Assembly (NCBI RefSeq): GCF_000003855.2
Contig: NW_003101645.1
Coordinates: forward strand, 264,799-328,798
Direction of reading: 5' to 3'
DNA: 64,000 bases
From: Blastomyces gilchristii SLH14081
Lineage: Eukaryota > Ascomycota > Eurotiomycetes > Onygenales > Ajellomycetaceae
Shown: positions 36,165 to 48,146 of the stretch, piece by piece
How positions within the stretch are numbered: the first letter of the stretch is position 1
Layout: every line of letters begins with the position of its first letter
Notes under the pieces: generated by a model
What the model saw: only the letters and a program-made list of their open reading frames with translations
What the model was told of the DNA's origin: nothing
Database searches by the model: none
Position numbers and translations under genes: made by a program

Positions 36165-39100
36165 TTTCAAGCTCAGTCAGTCAGCAATCACTCATTATAA
36201 CTGAAAGAATTAGAAACTTGTGTACTTCAATCTCTGCAAACTCTACTACAGACACTCAGAAGCAGTCACTCAAATCATGAATAACTCTTATAAAAGAAGT
36301 CTCAGAGAACTTATCAATCACTTATAGAATATCATTCTCTACATCTGTGACAGAGAAACTCTCTGAACTCATGAATAAATCAATCTCAGTGAAGAATATT
36401 CTTAAGTATCTTCTATGAAATCAAGCTATTTTTCTACAAGAAATGCTTACTATCTGTAAACACTCTTAAACTGAGTCTCTAGACATAATCTTCAGAAATA
36501 TCTGCAAACTGAAAAGAAACTTTCTTAAGCTGTGATCACTTAAGGCTACTTATTGAACTATAATCTATAAAAGCTTTTGTAAGTTTGTATTTGAAATTGA
36601 CTTATAAGCCTGACTGTGTGATATAAAAGATGAAGAAGCTGTTATCTATATAATAACAGATCTCTATTACACTGAAGTCAAGAACTGACTGAATTATCTA
36701 GAGAATGATTATAAGAGATTTCACTGATCTGTTCTTAATACCTATCTAGAGAATAAGTTAAAGAACTCTATAAGCTGAACAGAGAACATCTGAGCTGTAA
36801 TCATCAATATTAGAAAAAGAGGTAAGAAATCTGATGAAGACTACTCACAGTGCTTTATAAAACTGTGATATAAATTGAGATCTGTAGAAACAGGGCTCTG
36901 AAACAAGACCTGAATAATGATATTTGTAAAGAGACTGAATAAAGATATGTAGAACAAGCTCATTGAGTAAGACTTTAAGTTCTTAACTCTGAAGAAACTG
37001 ATGACTCTTATTCATCACTTACAGATCACTGTGAGAGTCACAGACTTATAAAGAGTAAATTATTAATCAGCTCTGCAAGAGTCAGAATAACAGAGAACAG
37101 ATTTATTAGAAAAAGATAATAAGATACAGAGAGATTCATATCTGACTGTTAAACAGAGAGAAAGAGCTTCATAAGCTCTTATAAATAGAGTATATAACAG
37201 AGAGATTAAGAAAAAGAAACTCTGCTTTATCTGTTCTAAATCAGAACATCTTCATACAAACTGTCTGAATAAATCAAAATAGAAATTTGAAGAGTTATGA
37301 ACAGAGTCAGTAACAGTCTTCTTAAGAGTCTTGAAGCTGATATCTGAATCTGTTGCTCTTCTGATGAAAATACTTACTTATGAGAAGAGACTACACTGCA
37401 GTACTGCTGTCTCACAAGCATGAAAAGTATTAATGAACTCAGAATCTCAGATTACTATGATGTTTCTAAAGCTTACAGAGTAAATGAGCTGAAAGATGAA
37501 AACTGAGAACCTGCTCTTATAATAAGCAGAATGTGAGAACTTAGATCTGAGAACTGAGAGACTTATAAGAGTCATCTTTGAATTATAAGATCTCTCTGAA
37601 ATCTGAAGAAGATTTACAGAAACTGTGATTATTGTAAACATCACAGATAATATATACTTAAGACTTGTATAATTTCAAAGACATAATCTGTATATAGCTG
37701 TTCACAAGTTGAGTTTATACTTCTGATCAGTGTTGACAGACTTACTTATAAAGATAGAATCAGTTAATACTGTAGAGTTAATTAGAGAAGACAAGCTTAT
37801 CTATATAATGACTTTACAAGTGTCTGAGAATCTCACAGTCATAAAAACTGAGCTTCAGATATCAGAGAAATACTAAGATCTTACAGAGATATTCAGTTTA
37901 GTAAAGATAGCTGAGCTTTTCTCTCACTGTAAGAAGAATCTGATAATAGATTTGATAAAAGAATAGAAACTCTTCTGAGAACTAATCTATAAGCTCTTTT
38001 ATTATAAGACAGAGATCTTATGAATCTATATGAAAAAGAATCTGAAGAATGACTTTATTCAATTTTCACAGATCTTTATAAGAGTCTCTGTGATATTCAT
38101 GAAGAAGAAGAATAAAGATTTCAGATTATATATAGAGTATTATAATCTGAACTTCAAGATAATAAAGAGTTACTATTCTCTGTCTCTGATTGAGAATGTG
38201 ATTAATCATCTTACAGAAGCTGTCATATTCACATAACTGAATATGATTAATATATATACATAGCTGTGAATACAGTCTGAGAATGAATAAAAGACTGTCT
38301 TTAGAACTACACTGAGATTGTTTGAATATCTAGTAATGTCTTTTGATCTGACTAATATCTCTGTGATATTTCAGTCTTTCATTAATAAAACACTTTATAC
38401 ATATCTGAATATCTTTATAATAATATATCTGAATGATGTGATGATGTACTCTATGAAGAAGAAAGAACACACTGAGCATGTGCAAAGTGTATTGAAGGTC
38501 TTAGATGAGATAGAACTGTATATTAAGCTTATAAAGTATAACTTCAGTGTCTGCTGAATTAATTTCCTAGAATATATAATCATCACAGATGATATTCAGA
38601 TGAAATCTTCATGAGTTGAGACTATTCTATCATAATCAGAGTTAACTAGTATTCATAAGATTCAGATCTTTCTGAGCTTTGTGAATTTCTATAGACAGTT
38701 TATCTTTGTATTTATGAGAATCTTCTTGACTCTTATAAATATACTGAAGAATGAAAATAAGAAGAAGTCATTCTATAAACAGAGAATGAAAAGATTATTG
38801 AGAAGAAAGAACTGTAAGAACTTTCTTATCTCAGAAGCTTACAGAGTCTTTATAAGATTAAAACAGATATTTATAGACACAGTAATACTATTTCACTTTG
38901 ATTTCTTACTCTTAATCAGATTAAAGATAGATGTCTTCTTCTTTATAATTTCAGAAATAGTCTTATAACTATAGTTAAATAAGAACTGAGTTTCAGTGAT
39001 CTTTTTCTTATGAAAGATGCAATCTGTAGAGATTAACTATAATATTTATAATTAGAAGCTTCTTACAATAGTGAAATTCTTCTGTTACTAATATCACTAC

Positions 39101-42100
39101 TTTAAGAGTTTTATAACAGTGATTACTATTAGAACTGATCATGACAGCTTATAATAGTTTACTTCAATTAAGAAACTCTCACAGCAGCAGGTTCACTGAG
39201 CTCAGAGACTGAGTAAGTTCTGATTTAAGATAGAATATATTAAGAGAACTAAGAACTCAGTGAATGAATTCTCTCATAGATCAGACTACATTAAAAAGAT
39301 CAGAGTGACAGATACAGAGAGACTAGAGAAGATAGAAAAGCTTCACAGAATGCTTAAACTGAGTATTATAAAGAGATTGACTGAAGAGTCTCTCAATTTC
39401 TCATAAGAGAAGAGAGAAGAGAGAGAAAAGAAGCCTGTATAACTACTCTCTACAACACTGAGAGTCAACACTCTGAGAATCTTTATAAGAATTCTTGAAG
39501 AGAGTATCTATAATCTGAAGAGTTTGCAGACTTTGAAAAGTATTATAAAAGACCTGATATAAGAGAAAACAGAGTATAAGTCTTCATAAGATCTTCTATT
39601 CAGATTGTTTAAACTGTAACTAAAGAATAAATATACTCAGTATATTCAGAAACTGCTTATAGCAGAGATCAACTCTGTAGAAATAAAGAATTGAAGAGAC
39701 TTAAATAATCTCTTGTAAAGAGAGAACTGAATTTATATATCTATGAATAAGTTTCTATACATAGAACTTATCAAAAGATATCATGACTCTTCTCTAGTGA
39801 GTCATTTTACAGACACTAGAACTCATGAGTTGCTTATAAGAAAATACTTCTAACTGAAAATGTGAGAACTTATGAAGAAGATAGTGAATTTTTGTACTAT
39901 TTATCAGAATTCATAGATAGTATGATTCAATTTATATAAAGAACTTACTTCTCTATTCATTCTGCAGAAATCTTGAGAATAGTTAAAAATGAATATTCTT
40001 ATAAGTCTTCTGAAAAGCAAGAATATATATAATGCCTGCTTTGACAGTGTACTGATAGTAGTGAATTACTTTATCAAGATAACACACTTTATACTCATCT
40101 ATAAGAACTTGAAGTTAAAGAATTTGACTTATATCTTCATCTGTGATATGATCTGATTGCATGAATTATCTGTGAACATTGTCTCAGATAGAAGATTAAT
40201 CTTTATAGAAGAGTTCTAATCTGATCTGATAACTATACTGAAGATCTCATAAGATCTAAGTACAGCTTTTCATCAACAGATAGATGATCAGACAGAATAT
40301 CTGATAAGTATATTGAAACAGTATCTGCAATACTTTGTTAATTATAATTAGAATGACTGAGTATATTAATTATTACTTACAGAGTTTATATATAACAACT
40401 TAAAACATATCAGCATAGATAAAACCCTCTTTAAGATGCTTACTGAGACTCATCTGTGAATAATCTTGATAGACTTGTGAGAGTACACTATAGAGTGTGA
40501 TAATATCTGTGAACAGACTGAGAGAATTCAGAAGATTTAGAAGAAAGCTTGTAAATTCTTAAGAAAGACTCAAGAGTATCAGAAGAGATACTATGACTTC
40601 AAGCATATTATAAAGAGTTTTAAGAAAGATAATAGAGTCTGACTGAGTCTAGAAAATATCATTATATAGAGATCTAGTAAGAAGCTGAATCTCTTACAGA
40701 TAGAGTCTTATAAAATTATAAAGAAAGTTAGTTTATAGTTCTATAGATTGAAACTGTTATCTGAGTTATAGATATACAATATTTTTCATATCTCTTTACT
40801 CTATAAATATAAGGAATTTTCAGAAGAGAACTCTGTGACTCATCACTCTGTTCACAAAGTACTAGAGAGTGAAAGAGAATATCAGATTAAAGAGATTATT
40901 AACTCAGAGAAGTGAGATTATAAGCTCTGATTCAAGATTCAGTGATAAGAGTATTCTGATAAGATGAATAAGTTCACTTAAGAATCATCTGAGTAGATAA
41001 GATATCTGCAGAAGCTGAGACATGACTTTCATACTGTAAATTCTGATAAGTCAGAATAGTGCAGTCTTCACTAAGAATCTGATTATAATAAAGATATTAA
41101 TACTGTTATTTATAAATTCTAGTCTATAAGATAATGAGTTTCTACTGAGATGAACAGTCTGCAGTATATGTAAGAAAAGAAGAAATTATATTCTTATTAA
41201 AGTTAAAAAAACAGAAAATAAACAGAACTATGAACATAATTTAGAGATTAATAAAGAAAAAATAAAGAAAACTCACACTTACACTCTTAATATCTGTGAC
41301 ACTTAATTCTCTCACAACTATTAATTTTCTTCTTCAAAGAAGCAGAGAGTATTATATTTACAGTACAGATAATTATTACATTTAATATAAAGACTGTCAG
41401 AAATGCACAGACTTCAGAGAAGCTGAATACTAGAGTACACACAGTTGTAGCAGAGTCTTGAGAGCTGACTGTCTACACATGTAATCAGATATTTCTTATA
41501 AAGCTGTGTTCACTCTCTCAGTTATACTGAAGTATTCAGCCTGAAAATAATTGAGATGTGAAGAGAGAGCTCATCTACTCAGATTAACTTCTGTTATGAA
41601 TTCATAACATTCACATTGTCTTGATTACCTGGATTTTACAGGTACTTGAGAACTCATCTCTCATTGACAATGAGATTGCAGAAGTGTGTCATGATGTGAG
41701 AATCATTGATAGAGAATCTAGACATATTCACATATACCTGATCAGAGATTGTATAAGTAGAGAGAAAATAATTATAGGTCTGCAGAGTCACAGAAGACAC
41801 TGATAACACTGAAAGCTTTGTAAGAACTGTCAGCTAGAGTCTGTAAGAAATTACTTATGAGAAGACTTATAGCAAAGAAGAGAACTGTGCTGCTTAGAGT
41901 CAGAGACTGATCTGAGAGAGAGATAAGGTGAGCCACTGGCCTGAAGATCAGATATGATAACAGAGCTGAGAGAAATGAAGACACAGTTATAAGCAGCAGT
42001 ATTTCTGCTTCATCAGCTGATAAAAAGTAATCAGAGAAGTCATGAGAATACTTATAAAAAGCTCAGTGATGATCAGACATTATTTATAAAGATATTGAAA

Positions 42101-42883
42101 TTGAAAAAATTTTTATTCTTGAGAAGTTCTTGAATCAATATACAGACATTATCAGAAACACTTTCTCTCTATCATCTAAGTGAAAACACTTTGCAGATGA
42201 ATAAGAATACTCATAGTTTATAAGAATAAAAGCTGTTATAGAAAAAGAGAAAAGAAGATAAAGTTCTATAGACAGATCTAGAATATTTATACTACTTTAG
42301 AGAGATTTACTTACACTGTGAATAATCTCATGAAACAGTCAGATCACTCTAGTAAACAAGAGTAATTATAAATCACAGATCTGAATCTTTCTATGTGACT
42401 ATAAAGAGTGATTACAGACTGTGAATATCTTAATTCTACAATTCTATAGAGTTAGTAAAAGAATGAAAAATTTCTCACAATTCTACAGTGTCAAAGAACA
42501 ATGATTTATAAGAATAAGTAAAAGATCAACTCATGAATATTTCTCTTTAATGAAGATAATCTTATAGACAGTGATTCATCTATGAGATAAATCTGTGTAA
42601 TAATTATACAAGAATCTTGTGAAAATGATTAAGAGTTAACTGAAACTCTTCTGTATAAAAGATATGAGATGAATCTGTGTGATAGTGAGAGAAGAATCTG
42701 TAGATTATAAAGAATCTCACAGAATAAGAAACTGAGTAATAGACTCTTTTTTCTTCACAGTATCAAGGGATTTTTCCTCACTAAGGTTTTTTTATAGATG
42801 TGAAGAATTTTTAGTGAGTATCACTGCAGTGCTGAGCTGATTCTATAAAGTCACTCAGTGAAAGACTTCATGAATGAAGTCTT
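36165..42883 (+). pseudogene. Degenerate gag-pol of chromovirus G3
   Basis: Gag has a CCHC knuckle at 37223-37264 with all ligands intact. Reverse transcriptase fragments lie at 38030-38236 (fingers) and 38318-38557; the active-site box at 38426-38437 reads YLND, the first Asp changed to Asn. The connection/RNase H start is near 38681-38968. The integrase core lies around 39780-40480, with recognisable STAFHQQIDDQTEYL. The GPF/Y-like module is near 40740-40830 and a chromodomain at about 40860-41020. Many in-frame stops show that the copy cannot be translated. Sequence from about 41050 to 42880 is AT-rich with small unrecognised frames. Confidence 0.88.
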
Positions 42884-42896
42884 AGAGAGAAGAGAA
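42884..42896 (+). other. Polypurine tract of G3
   Basis: A purine-only stretch (GAGAGAAGAGAA core) lies directly before the right LTR, the expected plus-strand priming site for Ty3/Gypsy reverse transcription. Confidence 0.8.
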
Positions 42897-43156
42897 TATA
42901 TAAGAAATCTCACTTCTTATAGATTCTTTACTTCTATTTCTATCTCTTGTATAATTAATAGAGCTAGCAGCCCTTGACTACATACAACTATATAGACTGA
43001 AGTTCATGAATACTATTTATAACTCAGCTTGAATACTATTATACATTTAACCTCTACATTTTATCTTTCTACTGTGAATACTTCTAGTAGTTAACAGTAC
43101 ATATCATGCCAAGCTGCAAACACTTAAATAATCGCCTGCGAGCACTTATTCTTACA
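42897..43156 (+). repeat. 3' LTR of G3
   Basis: 260 bp, colinear with 35907-36164 and differing mostly by transitions. The left end is decayed to TATAAG; the right end CTTACA is intact. It keeps CpGs near 43130-43142 (AATCGCCTGCGAG) where the left LTR has lost them. Confidence 0.9.
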
Positions 43157-43161
43157 TTTAA

Positions 43162-45600
43162 ATGATATAGTTAGAAAAGTGATATATTAGATTATTTCAG
43201 TAATAATCTGCAGCTGAGAGAGTAAGAAATAGATATATAGAGATTTAATATTTTAAATATAGACTTATAACTGATAATGTTTTATATCTTAAAAAGAATA
43301 AATTTTACAAAGACTCTCTGTAAACTGTGTAAGTGAATTTAAAATTATAGTAGATTATAAAGTATCAGTAGTAAAAGTAGTCTATAGCTTCTCTAGAGTA
43401 AGATTCTTAATAAGAGAGTTAGTTTAATTATAGAAAAAACAGTTCTAATTATTAATCTATCTATAGAATAGAGAATTGAAAAGAATATATTAAAAACAGC
43501 TATAATAAGCAAAGCAGTCATTATAATATTTAAGAAGAAACTATATATAATCTGTAAGACTAATTATTCTTTATCTAGAAAGAATGAATTTAACTTCATC
43601 TCATAAAAAAAGTATTGAAAAGACTTAAGAAAAGAGTGAATAAGTGTTATTAAACTTACTAAGTAATATATTACAGACTGAAGACAGAGTGAGATAATTA
43701 ATCTATTCTCACTATGATATTTCAAGTTTATGACAGAGTTACTTAACTTCAGATTATAAGATTAAAAGATCTGAAATATCAGAGTATTCAGATAAGATAT
43801 TTAAGTTATCAAGATTTAAATAATTCTTATTTTCAATAATTATTAATTCTTGTTTATCAAGCTTGTGAAAAGAAATCTGATCAGAGATATCTTTATTTTC
43901 AGATAACTGATTTTAAGTCTTTCATTAATTATAATGTTCTGATAACTGAGATAATTTTTATAAAGATAGATTAGTTATTGAGTAACAGCTTCTTTATAAA
44001 CTATGAAATCTCAGTAAAACTGATATTATAAGTAAGAATCTGTATTTGAATTTAAAGACTTTAATATAATAATATTAAGATTCTTAGAAAGAAGTGAAAG
44101 AGTATTATAAATACAGTCAGTGTCTCTAAGAAAGTTAATAATATAATCTTTATACTTATACTGATATTCTCTGACTTGACAGATCTTAATAAAAATATAT
44201 ATATATGAAATTAATATCTCTTTAATCTGACTGAGAATAGAGAGATCTGAATCAAGATCACTGAAATTAAAATTATTCTCTTAAAAGAATAAAAATAGCT
44301 TATTAGATAGTTATCTTAAATTAACAGTATAATAATAAGTATAAATATTATCTTAAAGATTTATTCTGAATTAGTAAATTTAATAACAGCTATAGATCTT
44401 TATCTATAAATCTTTAAGTATATAATAAAATTTCTGTATATATTATTAATTATCAGAATTAATAGCTGAATCTGTAAGATAAGTAGAACTCTGAGAATTC
44501 ATTAGAGAATTTGAGATAATTATAGCTTATAACTGATTATATTTCTGAAGAATTATAAGAGTTTCTATATTTAATATATTAATTAAGCTTTCAGATTATA
44601 TAGAGTGCTGAGATATTAAGAAATTATTAACTCTTTTATTAAGTTAATTAATGAATAGATCTGCAGAGCTCTGAGAAATAGAACTTTAAAAAGTTAAGAA
44701 TAAGAAAAATAATATAAAAGATATCTGTAGTGAAAGTATATCTATAAAAATAAAATAAGATTAACTTAAAAATAAGTTAAATAATAATATAGATAATTGA
44801 TAAAAGACTGAAAAGAGATCTGTAAAATTAGAAAATAAATTAATTATTAAAGATAGCAGCTGCAGCTATTTTCTTAATTAAATTAAGAATAAAGTTAATA
44901 AGAAATATTCTCTATAATATCTAATAATATAGTGAGCTTTTTAAATAATAGTTTTCTTTTTACAGACTACTGTTAATAAAGATATATCAGAACTATGAAT
45001 TTCACAGTGATAAAACTTAATCTTAGATAATATATCTATTTTAATAGACTATTCACAGACTTGAGAGACTGTTATTAATTATATAAAGTATTAATATATC
45101 TGAGATAATAGAGAGAGTTCAGACTCATTTATCACAGAATCTATAACTATAGAAGAATCTGATTTTACTGTATATATCTATTTACAGTTCTATACAGTGT
45201 AAAGAGATAATCAGTGATAGAAAAGATATAATAAGAGAAGATTATAATATCTGAGTTTTCTGAGTGTAGTATTAAAGACAGACAGCTGTAGAAGTAGTAG
45301 AATACTATAAAGAAATAAATTAATCAAGAGACTGATTTTATAAGCAGTGAATACAGACTTTTAATATATTATTCATTCTTAAGAATCTATAAAAGATGAT
45401 TAATCAGATGTATTATCTATTCAAGAATCTGTACAGAGTAGATAGTTGATAAGATGTGTAATCTATTATTCAAGAATCTGTACAGAGTAGATGATATGAT
45501 TGATAAGATGAAAGATGAATGCATTGTGAGTGTGTAGAAGTCATAGTACAATGTCATGAGATTGCACTTCACTTAATTCTACATCAATCAGTGGGCTGTA
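43162..45600. repeat. RIP-degenerated repeat of unidentified type (right part)
   Basis: Continuation of the older repeat block interrupted by G3. AT-rich with no recognisable gene. Near the right edge a ~50-bp unit sharing TTCAAGAATCTGTACAGAG occurs twice in tandem (about 45411-45455 and 45459-45510). Normal composition returns between 45540 and 45620. Confidence 0.55.
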
Positions 45601-46340
45601 TTTGTGTCAAGAACCTCAAAAAGGAAATTCTCCACTTTTAATGACCAGGGTTTTCATCATATATTTGCTTCGCTTCGCTCCGCAAATAACCACCGGGCTA
45701 GGGTGTTGAAGCTGCAGCGTTGCGCCGAGATCACGTGTGTGGATTCATACAGTCAAACAACTCCTCGCTCTTCCTTTAGCAACAAGGCAATATTAAGAAA
45801 TCGCTGGGCCCTTGAGATATAACTTAGCTGTTTAAGTTGATAGCGTTGGGGATTACACTCATTTTTTTTTCTTTTCAATCATCCAATGAAAACCTCTCTA
45901 CCTTCACTGAAAGGGAGTCTGGTCCCAATCACTTTCCTTCGATTTCCTTTTGAAGCCACCAAACTTTCAAACAAGATCTTGAGCTGATGATGTATTTGAT
46001 CTCTAGTTCCTATTATGACTTGTTTGCTATCAAATCAACATTGCGATTGCGTTAACAATGTTCATCCATATCTGAGACTGCCATGGAGTGAATGATGCCG
46101 TGGAGTGAATGATGGATGCCGTGGCTGATCAACCCTGTCCTAGATGCCTTCATCATTCACTCCTTGGGCGTCATGACGGTGCGGTGCTGTTGTTGTGTTA
46201 TCGCATCATACACATTCCTCTACCTCCATCAAAGCCACGGTTCATTGAATTTTTAAACCACTCTCATCCTTCTCCTCTCAGGTCCCAAAGTGTCCATTAT
46301 ATCCCGCCGCTCTATTGCCTAACCTCATCTTCTTGCCATC
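45601..46340 (+). promoter_or_regulatory. Upstream region of the 601-aa gene, with a repeated 13-base motif
   Basis: Normal-GC sequence between the repeat island and the start codon. The 13-mer GGAGTGAATGATG occurs at 46085-46097 and 46102-46114 and, inverted (CATCATTCACTCC), at 46151-46163. These are about 180-260 bp upstream of the ATG and could be a binding site cluster or form a hairpin. No gene is called; the short frames at 45604 and 46109 lack support. Confidence 0.5.
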
Positions 46341-48146
46341 ATGGAGGTGCCACAGCTTCAATCCCCATCCCAATCAGACCGGAACAATGATGAGGAATAT
46401 TATCCATCTTTCCTAGACTTCGGAAATATTAAACCCCTAAGGCATAGGTGGACGGATCCTCAGCGAGAGGTGTTGTGTGTTCTTCGACGGTTTTATTCTC
46501 TTGCAAAGAAAGATGAAACTAAAATCTTCAACCACATCTTTGATACAGAGATCGTGGGTTTCAAAGATGGCCTCCCTGTCACCACTGTCAATACACAGCA
46601 TTATGACATGCTGTATAGGAGACATCTCATTTGGGTCTCTGTGAACTCAGCGTCCCTTGCTGATGATGAAGAGTATGAGGAATGCCGGAGAGTTATTGAA
46701 ATTGCCGCTACAGAGCTTGGTATTCATTTACACCGAAGGAATCGTGATGACAGCCCAGTTAAGCCAAAAGGCCCAGGCTTCCAACTTTTACAGTCTTTCT
46801 TTCGTCCTAGCACAGATGGTAGCCTCCAATCTAACCCAACACCTGACGCCGACACCTACGCTACCCACGAAGTAGTTGAACCTGCCATTGAACCTGCCAT
46901 TGAACCTGCATGCGCCCGGGGAGCGGAATTCCCTAGGGCAGGGATGAAGCCAAGATATGACAGAACCCGAACAAGGCCACAAATCTTGTATCGCTTCTTC
47001 AACTCGCAAAGCAGCGGCATCAATGATCCCCAGTATTTTTCTTCGGGGCTTGCTGATACCTTGCACCCCTCGCTCTACCATCAGCGTGACATTGAAGCGA
47101 TGGCCAAAACCCATTTGTCAAGATACGAAGTCAACTCTCCATTTATTTCAACATTCTCCACCCTGCTGCCTTGCGTTCACAGAATGTTGACAAAGGGTCA
47201 GAATTCCAGAGTGTCAATAATTGATGCTTCCAAGCTGGACCAAAATGGGATATTTTCCGCGCAATATATCCTCAGCAAAGAACCCCTGTCTTCTGATATT
47301 ACCCCAGGATATTATGGATGGTCAGAATGGCTTATTTGGAGAGAGATCCCGGAATCAAGTATTGTCTGTACAATAACTCAGTCAGAACTCCTTGAGATTG
47401 CAGAACTTCACCATGATATTGGCTCTATTCTCCAGATTAAAGACATAGCGTCTTTTACTTACAACCGTAACCCTCTTCATTGCAAACTCAGGGATAGTCC
47501 TACAAAGTTTAATAATGCTGCTGGAGTGACTGTAGGTAAATTTCTCAGGATCATCAACTTACCCGTGGAATATGCCAACCAGGTTGCCGTGAAAATTGCA
47601 CATGGCTGGCGTTTCACCCGTGAAACTAGATATGCTCAAGATGATGAGTTTCTTGATGGGGTCCAGCTTGGATACAGCAATTCGACATCGGCATCCGCAA
47701 TACCCTTCACAACACCACCAATAACGCCCCAGAAATCCGAAAGGCAGCAAGAAATTATTGTAATCGATGACGACACTGATGCAGAAGTTAACGATCAGCA
47801 CGTGCAGGAAGTCGTGGTTATCGAAGATGATGAGGATGTGGAGGTGGAGGACGTGGAGGCCATGGAATTAGACGAGGAAGCCGAGGTATTGGTAGTAATA
47901 GAGGATGAGGAAGAAAGCCACCACCATGAGCACCAAATCAATCAAGCAGAAGAGGCATTGGACAGGTTTCGGGAAGAGCTTCGCCGCACCATCGAATCAG
48001 AGTCCGAGGTGGCAGAAGAAGTCACACAGAGAGCAGAGACGACATATAGGTGGCAGTCAGTGGAAGTTGAGCTGGGAGGAAATGAGGCTGTGGCAAATGT
48101 ATTTGCACTGGACCGGGAGCGAGTTAATCGGATGTTGGGGTGGTAG
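46341..48146 (+). CDS. 601-aa nuclear-type protein: Myb/SANT-like N-terminus, DUF7587/ART-like core, tandem SIM-like motifs
   Basis: Uninterrupted 601-aa frame with a good start context (CATCATGG). Residues ~35-95 (HRWTDPQREVLCVLRRFY...KIFNHIF) resemble a Myb/SANT-like helical module. After a Pro/Glu repeat near residue 180 (EPAIEPAIEPA), residues ~212-345 resemble the fungal DUF7587 family. That region has an ADP-ribosyltransferase-like arrangement: ILYRFF (R218), PFISTFSTL (S270), RVSIIDASKL and then EWLIWREIP (E329/E335). The tail has three hydrophobic quartets each followed by acidic residues: IIVIDDD (472-478), VVVIEDD (491-) and LVVIEDEEE (517-). Each looks like a SUMO-interaction motif. 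The last ~75 residues are charged and probably helical. The gene is intact although it borders a RIP island, and it is convergent with ribosomal S11. Gene call firm; domain names by pattern only; function unknown. Confidence 0.85.
   Translation: MEVPQLQSPSQSDRNNDEEYYPSFLDFGNIKPLRHRWTDPQREVLCVLRRFYSLAKKDETKIFNHIFDTEIVGFKDGLPVTTVNTQHYDMLYRRHLIWVSVNSASLADDEEYEECRRVIEIAATELGIHLHRRNRDDSPVKPKGPGFQLLQSFFRPSTDGSLQSNPTPDADTYATHEVVEPAIEPAIEPACARGAEFPRAGMKPRYDRTRTRPQILYRFFNSQSSGINDPQYFSSGLADTLHPSLYHQRDIEAMAKTHLSRYEVNSPFISTFSTLLPCVHRMLTKGQNSRVSIIDASKLDQNGIFSAQYILSKEPLSSDITPGYYGWSEWLIWREIPESSIVCTITQSELLEIAELHHDIGSILQIKDIASFTYNRNPLHCKLRDSPTKFNNAAGVTVGKFLRIINLPVEYANQVAVKIAHGWRFTRETRYAQDDEFLDGVQLGYSNSTSASAIPFTTPPITPQKSERQQEIIVIDDDTDAEVNDQHVQEVVVIEDDEDVEVEDVEAMELDEEAEVLVVIEDEEESHHHEHQINQAEEALDRFREELRRTIESESEVAEEVTQRAETTYRWQSVEVELGGNEAVANVFALDRERVNRMLGW

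Larger units (their letters stand above)
35907..43156 (+). mobile_element. Complete chromovirus-type Ty3/Gypsy element G3 with target-site duplication (RIP-inactivated)
   Basis: A 7.25-kb plus-strand element. LTRs at 35907-36164 and 42897-43156 are 258-260 bp and start/end as TGTAAG...CTTACA (decayed to TATAAG at the right copy). It is flanked on both sides by TTTAA (35902-35906 and 43157-43161), a perfect 5-bp target duplication. A polypurine tract precedes the right LTR. The order gag, reverse transcriptase, integrase, chromodomain marks it as a chromovirus. Its LTRs are unrelated in sequence and length to those of G1/G2, so it is a different family. About 1.8 kb between the chromodomain and the right LTR has no recognised gene. 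Confidence 0.92.
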
